A stretch of DNA of 12,601 bases from JACCUZ01 sp038246575 (GTDB lineage: Bacteria; Actinomycetota; Actinomycetes; JACCUZ01): NCBI GenBank assembly GCA_038246575.1, contig JBBRVU010000122.1, forward strand, positions 1 through 12,601. Reading direction: 5' to 3'. Below the pieces are notes generated by a model that saw only the letters and a program-made list of their open reading frames with translations, did not search any database and had not been told where the DNA came from. Below are positions 1 to 5,411 of this stretch, piece after piece. A program made the position numbers and the translations under genes. How positions within the stretch are numbered: the stretch's first letter is position 1; each line of letters starts with the position of its first letter.

Positions 1-659
1 CGGACCTGCCGTTCGATCTCCTGCAGGTTCGGCCGGCTCTTGGACCCGTCGTACTCCGCGAACTTCTCCAATGCGACACGACGGAACTCGGGGTCTAGCG
101 CCTCGAATCCCCGCCGGTCCTTGATGGACCGCCCGTCAACCAGGGCACGAAGCCCACCCTCGACCCACAGGGTGTCCCACCATTGCAGAGTCCGCAGCGG
201 GATGTGGTGGCTCTTCAGCTCTCCGTCGTAGACCCGCCGCATCACGGCCCTGTCGACGGAACGCTCGAAGCTGACGACCTTGCTCATCGCCTTGTACCGG
301 GCAGTCAGGCTCAGCCCGAACTCATCACCGAAGGGGGAGAACGGTTCACCCGGCTGAGCCAGCTCGCGCAGCCCGAACCGGAAACCGGTGCGCGCCTCGA
401 GGACGCACTCCTGTTTGAAGAGGGCTTTGTGCTGGACCGCCAACTCGAGCTGTTCCCACCACGGGGACAGCGAGGAGTGGACGGACTGCACGTCGTCGCC
501 GACTGTCCGCGCCTCGATCTGGGTGTAGCTGACCGAGCGCACGGCCCCGGTCGAGAAGCGCAGCCGGACACCATGGCGCTCGAGCTCGGTTACGACGGCG
601 TAGCCGTCCGCCGTGAGGATGCGGGCGCCGACGGTGAGCACGACGATGGCGTCAGTCAA
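1..659 (-). CDS. N-terminal part of TnsB-like (Mu/Tn7-type) transposase, runs off the window
   Basis: An open frame of 219 codons has no stop before the window edge, so only the N-terminal third or so of the protein is visible. It starts with TTG at 659-657, overlapping the last 8 bases of the tnsA-like gene, so the two are almost certainly translationally coupled. The visible part (TDAIVVLTVGARILTADGYAV at the start) has a small beta-rich head, then a basic helical stretch at about residues 125-190 (ARYKAMSKVVSFERSV and LKSHHIPLRTLQWWDTLW), as expected for the helix-turn-helix DNA-binding part of Mu-C/TnsB transposases. The DDE catalytic core would lie outside the window. TnsB would bind the element ends and do the 3'-strand transfer, with TnsA cutting the 5' strands. 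The assignment rests mainly on position after tnsA and on the helical region, since the diagnostic core is not visible. Confidence 0.7.
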   Translation of the reverse strand, partial: MTDAIVVLTVGARILTADGYAVVTELERHGVRLRFSTGAVRSVSYTQIEARTVGDDVQSVHSSLSPWWEQLELAVQHKALFKQECVLEARTGFRFGLRELAQPGEPFSPFGDEFGLSLTARYKAMSKVVSFERSVDRAVMRRVYDGELKSHHIPLRTLQWWDTLWVEGGLRALVDGRSIKDRRGFEALDPEFRRVALEKFAEYDGSKSRPNLQEIERQV

Positions 660-1413
660 GGTCGCGGTCCGCGACGGCGATGGGTGACTCGCGGTGGAGA
701 GGCTGATCGAGGTCGATGAGCAGCAGCCCGGCCCAGACGTGGTGCCACATGGCGCTGGTCAGGTGGCCGGCCCCACGGTCGGCCTCGAGCACACTGCCGA
801 CCGTGGCGCCGGGCGAGGCGCAGATCGCGAGGAGCTCGGCGCGGGCGTTCGGGTACCACGGCATGGGTCTGCGGTAGGCGGTGATCCACCGAATGTTGTG
901 CCGATGCCCGGGTGGGGCGCCGCCGTAGACCCGGTAGGCCCACCCCACCTGCTCGCAGGCGGCCTTCGTCAGGTCGCGGACCACAGTGAACTTCTCGTCC
1001 TGCTTCTCCGGTGGCCGAACGTCCCAGATCGTCACCGCCCCATCGCGGTCGAGAACGAGTAGGTCGGGGGTGTGCACTCGAGCCTTGATGTGCGCGGTGA
1101 CCAGTGACAGCCGCACCGGCTGGGAGACCATCCAGACGACGTTCGGGTCTCTGTCGAGCTCCCGCACCAGGTCATGCTCGAGCCCCGACTCCACCCGAAT
1201 CGACCCGCTCAGCGTCACCGAGTGGGCCTGCACTGGGATGTGGCGGCTCTTCTCCGTCGACCGCGGGGTCCGGATGGACAGGAGAGCCCGGGGATCAGGC
1301 GGCCCGAGCGTCCAGTCCCACGCCGTCGGGCCACCCGCCAACCGAAAGGTCCACGTCGTCACCCGCCCCACCGAGGCTGGCCGCGGGCGCGCGGCATCCA
1401 TAGACTGACCCAT
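652..1413 (-). CDS. TnsA-like heteromeric transposase endonuclease subunit
   Basis: A 253-residue protein with the restriction-endonuclease-like fold of TnsA. The motif order matches the TnsA N-terminal domain: SGLEHDLVREL with a candidate catalytic Glu at about residue 79, then DPNVVWMVSQPVRL, then HTPDLLV with Asp117, then TIWDVRP with Arg133 where Escherichia coli TnsA has the catalytic Lys. The DVRP variant is, as I recall, usual in actinobacterial TnsA-like proteins, so Arg does not by itself mean inactivity. In Tn7, TnsA cuts the 5' strands at the transposon ends while TnsB cuts and joins the 3' strands, giving cut-and-paste movement. The ATG at 1413 is preferred over the one at 1401 because AAGGA lies 5 bases upstream of it. 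The gene overlaps the next transposase gene by 8 bases. A strong dyad lies 43 bases upstream of the start. Confidence 0.88.
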   Translation of the reverse strand: MGQSMDAARPRPASVGRVTTWTFRLAGGPTAWDWTLGPPDPRALLSIRTPRSTEKSRHIPVQAHSVTLSGSIRVESGLEHDLVRELDRDPNVVWMVSQPVRLSLVTAHIKARVHTPDLLVLDRDGAVTIWDVRPPEKQDEKFTVVRDLTKAACEQVGWAYRVYGGAPPGHRHNIRWITAYRRPMPWYPNARAELLAICASPGATVGSVLEADRGAGHLTSAMWHHVWAGLLLIDLDQPLHRESPIAVADRDLD

Positions 1414-1455
1414 GACGGTCCTTCGCTTGTCCCAACTTGCATCGGGTCCGTCGCA

Positions 1456-1488
1456 GAGGGCGTATCGGGTACCAGCCGATGCGCCCTC
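1456..1488. promoter_or_regulatory. 13-bp inverted repeat upstream of tnsA-like gene
   Basis: The left arm GAGGGCGTATCGG (1456-1468) and right arm CCGATGCGCCCTC (1476-1488) are complementary over 13 positions except for one T:G pair, around a 7-base spacer. The dyad sits 43 bases upstream of the tnsA-like start. No T-run follows on either strand, so it does not look like an intrinsic terminator. An operator for autoregulation of transposition, or a 5'-leader hairpin, is the likeliest role; which one is inference. Confidence 0.6.
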
Positions 1489-1563
1489 ACTCTTGTCGGG
1501 CGCAGACTTCCACTCCGGACCTAGGGCGAACGCTACTCAAACGCCCGCGGCAGGGCAAGAGCG

Positions 1564-1595
1564 CTGGGGACCAAAGTTGAGTCGTAGGTTCCCAG
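1564..1595. repeat. 9-bp imperfect inverted repeat
   Basis: CTGGGGACC (1564-1572) pairs with GGTTCCCAG (1587-1595) with one G:T position and a 14-base spacer. It lies midway between the tnsA-like and zinc-finger genes. It is weaker than its two neighbours and could be chance; it is noted because three dyads fall within 280 bases. Confidence 0.35.
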
Positions 1596-1695
1596 GGTGA
1601 GATGAGCTCAAGCGATGCACGCCGACACATCACCCGAGTCACTTGCTGCGATTCGTCAACCACCGTCAATACGCGCAGGTCAACGCTGCTCGTCA

Positions 1696-1731
1696 TATCT
1701 TCCCGTAGGTTTGGGGACGGCCGGGAAGATA
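1696..1731 (+). promoter_or_regulatory. 10-bp perfect inverted repeat just before the zinc-finger gene RBS
   Basis: TATCTTCCCG (1696-1705) and CGGGAAGATA (1722-1731) are exact inverse complements separated by 16 bases. The right arm ends 5 bases before the AGGAGGA ribosome binding site. It could be an operator for a dimeric repressor, perhaps the zinc-finger protein itself, or an mRNA hairpin beside the ribosome binding site. Confidence 0.6.
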
Positions 1732-1736
1732 CGCTC

Positions 1737-1743
1737 AGGAGGA
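1737..1743 (+). promoter_or_regulatory. Ribosome binding site that fixes the start of the zinc-finger gene
   Basis: AGGAGGA lies 5 bases before a GTG at 1749. It is the strongest Shine-Dalgarno sequence in the window. It decides against the longer in-frame start at 1602, which has no such site, and against the internal ATG at 1806. Confidence 0.85.
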
Positions 1744-1748
1744 CTAAG

Positions 1749-2180
1749 GTGAGCAACGCCACCCAGAAGGCGCCTGACCAGCGCCACGAACCGCGAGAAG
1801 TACTCATGACCCGGACGCTCAATGCGCTAATGGCCGCAGACCCGGGAGCATCCCCGGCTCGTGTGATCGAAATGCTCGATGTCTGCGTGCCGCTCGACGA
1901 TGAGTACCGCTGCCTGAACCCCTCCTGCGCCAGCAAGATTGCGTGGCCGAAGGACAGGGGCCTGGGGCGCCCGAGACTCTTCTGCAGCAAGAGTTGCAGG
2001 CAGTCCCATGACCGGATTCGGGCCCGGCTCCGGCAGGAAGTTGAAGACCTCACGTCGTTGAGGGACCGACTGGGAGTCACGAAACGAGAGCGCGAGCAGT
2101 TGACCACAGCGATCGGGCAGCGCCAATGGGCCCTCGCCCGTTTCGCACCTTTGGTCGCGACATCGGGAACGAAGCGGTGA
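1749..2180 (+). CDS. Small four-cysteine zinc-finger protein, function unknown
   Basis: A 143-residue protein (GTG start with strong SD). Four cysteines form a C-x4-C-x18-C-x3-C pattern (residues 55, 60, 79, 83) in the context YRCLNPSC...GRPRLFCSKSCRQ. The GRPR-(F/Y)CS-x2-CRQ block resembles a small zinc-binding motif that I recall recurring in actinobacterial accessory proteins. A charged helix follows at about residues 86-123 (RIRARLRQEVEDL, KREREQL), probably a coiled coil, so a nucleic-acid-binding dimer is plausible. There is no signal peptide or membrane segment. The gene is divergent from tnsA and converges on the NACHT gene, so it shares an operon with neither. The perfect dyad before its start fits autoregulation, but no function can be assigned from sequence. 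Confidence 0.75.
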   Translation: MSNATQKAPDQRHEPREVLMTRTLNALMAADPGASPARVIEMLDVCVPLDDEYRCLNPSCASKIAWPKDRGLGRPRLFCSKSCRQSHDRIRARLRQEVEDLTSLRDRLGVTKREREQLTTAIGQRQWALARFAPLVATSGTKR

Positions 2181-2341
2181 TGACGCGCGCCTTGACTTGA
2201 ACTGTGTGGCCAAGCAAGACAGGGTCCACCCCCGTGCCGCAGATGACTGCGGCAAGCGGAAGTGATGTTGGTCGAGCGTGGCCCTCGGTCGCCTCCTCAG
2301 TGTGGTCTCTGGACGTCCCCGGCGCCGTCGCACTTGTATCT
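2181..2341. other. Convergent gap between zinc-finger and NACHT genes
   Basis: The 161 bases between the two stop codons carry no gene and no clear stem followed by a T-run on either strand. A bidirectional terminator would be expected here, but I cannot point to one. Confidence 0.5.
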
Positions 2342-5128
2342 TCAGGAGCGGCACACCTTGTCGCCGACGGGCTGGCGGCGAAGATTGCGCCACAGGGAAT
2401 CGCTTATCTCGGTGGCGGCTCCCCAGCTGTGTGCGTTGATGCTCTCCAAGGCGGTCACGATGGCCAGCCGGGCGTTGTCAGCGGCGGGATAGGGCAGATC
2501 GGTGCGTTCACCGCCTCTCTTGGCGGAGCCGATTACTACACGGGGATCTGCCTGCAGGATCGCGACGCTGCGTGCACGGAGCGCCTTGGTGAAGGGCGTG
2601 ACTGTTTCGACCTCGTCGGGTTCGACTAGCGCCAAGAGATCGGCGTCGCCGTCGATGAAGCTGGCAAGGGTGACCTGTCTGACAGGTGGTTCGGGTTGGC
2701 CCTGAGTCACCCATGGCCGGGTAACTGCGAGTTTCTGTGCCTCGCTCATCTGCAGCGTCCGCAGCGTCTGTCGGGCGGCGACGCCCAGAGGGCCATCGCC
2801 CTTGGAGAGTGGCTCGACGATGCGATAGGCCGCCGCCGCAGCGTCGGCCGGAGCTTCGCCTTCTTCCAGGCGTTTGATCTGGCCGAAGACTCTGCCCTTC
2901 AGCACCGGCCGCTCCCCGGCCAAAACGCTGAGCGGTTCGGAGATGTCAAATGGCAGCGGCGGGAGCCCGAAGGCCTCTAAGAGAATCTCCAGCAGTTCGA
3001 ACCGGACTGCCGGTCGGGTCGCGCCGATACCGACCATGCTGAGGGCAGCGGCAAGCTCCACGCCGAGCCCCAGCCGGCGGGCCAGCGGGTCGGCACCCGG
3101 GTTGCGCACCATGTCGAGAAGCTGTTGTTGCAGGTGCGGTCGGTCGGTTGTGAAGCGACCCACGGCGAACAGCCACGCGTTGCGCCAGTGCGCCGATGGC
3201 GCGATCGTCTGCAGCCGTGCCAGCGCCTCAGGTTCGGTTCCGGTGGTCAGGGCGCGGGCAGCCATGTATTCCTGAAGGCTGCGGACCTCAAATCCGATGC
3301 CAGTCCCCTTAGGAACTAGGAGCACGAGGCGCTGGGTGGCCGTTCGGGCAAGACCCGCGGCTAGATGCTCGGCCTCTTCCTTGCCGTACCCGGCGGTGGT
3401 GAAGTTGAGTGCCGCTAGCTCTCGCAGCTTCGTCTCCGGCAAGGTGGCATCGAAGTTTCCGGAACCCTCGCTCAGCCGCTGTAGTTCGAGCCCGCACTGC
3501 TCGTGGAGTTGGTGGATCTCGGCCCGGTAGTCGCTCAGGTCGCCCGCGACGCTCTTGGACTTCGCGGCCTCTCGTTTGTAGATGGCCTCGTAGTAGGCGT
3601 TGAACAGCAGGTACCGATCTCGGGGCGCGTGTCCGTGCTCCGACAGCAGCAGGGTCATGATGGTTGCCTGCAGCGGGGTTTGTAGGAGTCGGGCAACGTT
3701 CTCCTCGCGGCTTGCCTCAGCGAGCCGATCCAACACCCGAGTGCGTTGCTCTTCGTCGTCGCCAAAGTGCTCGCGCGCGAAGCGTCCGGCATAGGCGATC
3801 GCCTGCGAGCTAGTGAGTGGTTCGAGCCGGACGTGCTGGATGCCTGGGATGTCGAACTCGTTGTCATAGCCCTGTGGCCGGGTGGTGATGACAGTCAGCA
3901 AGTCGCTCTGCCGGGATGCGGCCTGAGCTAGGAACCCGGTGACGTTGTCAAACACCTGGCTCCGCGCCGTTGCCGCGGCGACCTCGTCGAAACCATCGAG
4001 GATGAGCACCCAAGGCCACTGTTGAAGCCATGAGAGGAGTTGTGGCGCTGGCACCCGATAACCGACTCGGTCGGAGACCACAGTGGTGATGGTCTTTAAC
4101 AGAGGCTGTTCGGCATCGATCTCGGCTAGGTCGATGCGGATCGGCCAGCGCCGCTTCCGTGGCAGTCGGATCCGTTCCCGGGCCGCCCAGGCCAAGCTCT
4201 TGGCGATGATCTCAGCTGGCTGGGGACCGTTGCGCTCGGGGTTTCCCTCGAGCAGCGCTACCCGGTACATCTGGGCCAGCAGATTGGACAGGGTCGACTT
4301 GCCCTGTCCTGGTCCGCCCATTAGCAAGTAGGTCGCGTCAGGACCACCGACGGTTCCAGGGCGTAGATCGGCGTCACCGAGGTCAATGAGTGCTCGGACC
4401 GCGGTGCGCTCGTCGGTTCCGGCCACCGCAGCACAGGGCAGGTCGACCCCGACCTGCTCGAGCGTGAGGTTGCCGGTCCCACCGGACTCGGTCAACCGGA
4501 CATGCCGTTGGCGGACCAGGTTGTCACTCGTGAAGGAGCGCACGACGTCAGAGATGCTGGCGGCTTCGCCTTCGAGCAGTTCGTGCAACTTGGCCAAGAC
4601 ATCCCCACTGGTGAGCAGGGATCCGTAGGCGGCCCGAATGTCTCGGGAGTTGTCGAGCATCCGGCAGATCTTGTCGTGATGCCACACCATCCAGCCCTTC
4701 ATCTTGAGGGCCTTCGTTCGAGCTGTCAGGTGCGCTTCGAGCCGGTCGATCCCGCCGCCCCCCGCCGCGGCGGTCAAGACCACGTTGCTGGCGATCACCA
4801 AGTAATCGGGGATGTCGTTTTCTTGGCGCCGGGCCGACGTCTGGCTCTCCCACTCCTTCAGCTCACGCTCGACCGTCCCAATGAGCCAGTCCTGGTCGGC
4901 CGAGGTACCCAACGGTCTTGCCCGAAACTTGGATTGGAGAAGGACGTACCCGCTCCAATCCAACGGGTCATCACCCAGCCGTGAGATCGCGCCCCGGAAC
5001 GTCGCTTCGCGTCCGCCGTCAGGCCCAATGCCGAACTGGCTGACGCGCACTCCGAGGAAGCGCTCGAACAGGGCCGCCGTCATGTTCTCGAAGTCCAGCG
5101 AACCCAGGTTGGTGAGGTTGTAGTCCAC
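2342..5128 (-). CDS. Mrr-like nuclease - NACHT ATPase fusion, probable antiphage NLR-like protein
   Basis: A 928-residue protein with three parts. Residues 10-70 have the Mrr/PD-(D/E)xK layout: FENMTAALFERFLGV, then GPDGGRE with Asp37, then LLQSKF with Gln65 and Lys67, which are the nuclease motifs. Residues about 265-440 form a NACHT P-loop ATPase: Walker A GGPGQGKST (271-279), Walker B VLILDGFDE (374-382) and a sensor-type arginine in ITTRPQG (Arg417). The remainder is helical; the FEVRSLQEYMAARAL segment near 615-625 is typical of NACHT proteins. Bacterial NACHT proteins (bNACHT, Avs-related) sense phage proteins and switch on an effector; here the effector would be DNA cleavage. It starts with GTG at 5128 behind a weak GAGAG site. 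All key residues are present, so it looks intact. It lies between transposition genes and dnaB, with no partner gene. The ligand cannot be read from the sequence. Confidence 0.88.
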   Translation of the reverse strand: MDYNLTNLGSLDFENMTAALFERFLGVRVSQFGIGPDGGREATFRGAISRLGDDPLDWSGYVLLQSKFRARPLGTSADQDWLIGTVERELKEWESQTSARRQENDIPDYLVIASNVVLTAAAGGGGIDRLEAHLTARTKALKMKGWMVWHHDKICRMLDNSRDIRAAYGSLLTSGDVLAKLHELLEGEAASISDVVRSFTSDNLVRQRHVRLTESGGTGNLTLEQVGVDLPCAAVAGTDERTAVRALIDLGDADLRPGTVGGPDATYLLMGGPGQGKSTLSNLLAQMYRVALLEGNPERNGPQPAEIIAKSLAWAARERIRLPRKRRWPIRIDLAEIDAEQPLLKTITTVVSDRVGYRVPAPQLLSWLQQWPWVLILDGFDEVAAATARSQVFDNVTGFLAQAASRQSDLLTVITTRPQGYDNEFDIPGIQHVRLEPLTSSQAIAYAGRFAREHFGDDEEQRTRVLDRLAEASREENVARLLQTPLQATIMTLLLSEHGHAPRDRYLLFNAYYEAIYKREAAKSKSVAGDLSDYRAEIHQLHEQCGLELQRLSEGSGNFDATLPETKLRELAALNFTTAGYGKEEAEHLAAGLARTATQRLVLLVPKGTGIGFEVRSLQEYMAARALTTGTEPEALARLQTIAPSAHWRNAWLFAVGRFTTDRPHLQQQLLDMVRNPGADPLARRLGLGVELAAALSMVGIGATRPAVRFELLEILLEAFGLPPLPFDISEPLSVLAGERPVLKGRVFGQIKRLEEGEAPADAAAAAYRIVEPLSKGDGPLGVAARQTLRTLQMSEAQKLAVTRPWVTQGQPEPPVRQVTLASFIDGDADLLALVEPDEVETVTPFTKALRARSVAILQADPRVVIGSAKRGGERTDLPYPAADNARLAIVTALESINAHSWGAATEISDSLWRNLRRQPVGDKVCRS

Positions 5129-5411
5129 GAGCTCTCTCTATTGTGGTGATCGCCAGCGTGTGCCGACCATGATTACTTGTCGCCGCCCACATTTGGCGAG
5201 TCCGAGTCGACACGTCTTGCCCGCGATTTTGACCAGCGCGGAGGTGGGCTGAAGCGCTCAGTCACATGGCCCGGCTCCCCGGCCCCGGACGGGGGGCCCA
5301 TAACTGCGTGAGGCAACTTCCGCCGTTTCCATAACGCGGCGTTTATGTTACATACGAGGTGTCGCTGTGCAAGATTGGCTGCATCTCGACAACTGCATCT
5401 CGACAAACAGG
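5129..5411. promoter_or_regulatory. Gap between NACHT gene and dnaB, with presumed NACHT promoter
   Basis: This 283-base region must carry the leftward NACHT promoter and the end of the dnaB transcript. The clearest structure is a tandem repeat at 5379-5406. A GC-rich stretch (5270-5300) can form GGCCCC/GGGGCC stems but has no T-run. A patch richer in A and T (5330-5357) contains TATGT-T-ACATA. On the minus strand, TTGCAC and TAACAT 16 bases apart (about 5346-5373) are a weak promoter candidate. TGTCG or CGACA occurs about five times. No credible gene is present. Confidence 0.45.
5379..5406. repeat. Perfect 14-bp tandem repeat next to dnaB stop; candidate transposon end
   Basis: CTGCATCTCGACAA occurs twice back to back (5379-5392 and 5393-5406). 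It ends six bases from the dnaB stop codon (5412-5414). Read inwards on the minus strand the sequence starts TGTTTGTCGAGATGCAG at 5409. A TGT terminus followed by short repeated transposase sites is what TnsB/Mu-family ends look like. This is inference: the other end is not visible. Simple slippage or a phage-type attachment site are alternatives. Confidence 0.5.

Larger units (their letters stand above)
1414..1748. promoter_or_regulatory. Divergent intergenic region between tnsA-like and zinc-finger genes
   Basis: This 335-base gap must hold the leftward promoter for the transposase genes and the rightward promoter for the zinc-finger gene. I see no convincing -35/-10 pair for either. It holds three inverted repeats (1456-1488, 1564-1595, 1696-1731), and GTCA recurs at 1655, 1665, 1679 and 1692 with spacings of 10-14 bases. 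Such clusters suit operator sites or transposase-binding sites, but the three dyads do not share an obvious core. The short frames crossing the region look non-coding. Confidence 0.6.

Noticed and set aside
1493..1506. TTGTCGGGCGCAG as the opposite end matching the dnaB-side TTGTCGAGATGCAG repeat
   Set aside because: The match needs a gap and several mismatches, has no second copy and no target duplication, and would exclude the transposase genes from the element.
1602..1748. Longer N-terminus for the zinc-finger protein from an ATG at 1602
   Set aside because: The extra 49 residues are Ser/Arg/Thr-rich and cross the inverted repeat, while AGGAGGA sits ideally before GTG 1749.
2204..2629. 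A 141-codon plus-strand frame over the end of the NACHT gene
   Set aside because: Mostly antisense to the NACHT C-terminus; no start signal and no motif.
5275..5300. GC-rich GGCCCC/GGGGCC stem as a dnaB terminator
   Set aside because: No T-run follows in the leftward direction, and such stems are common by chance in this composition.
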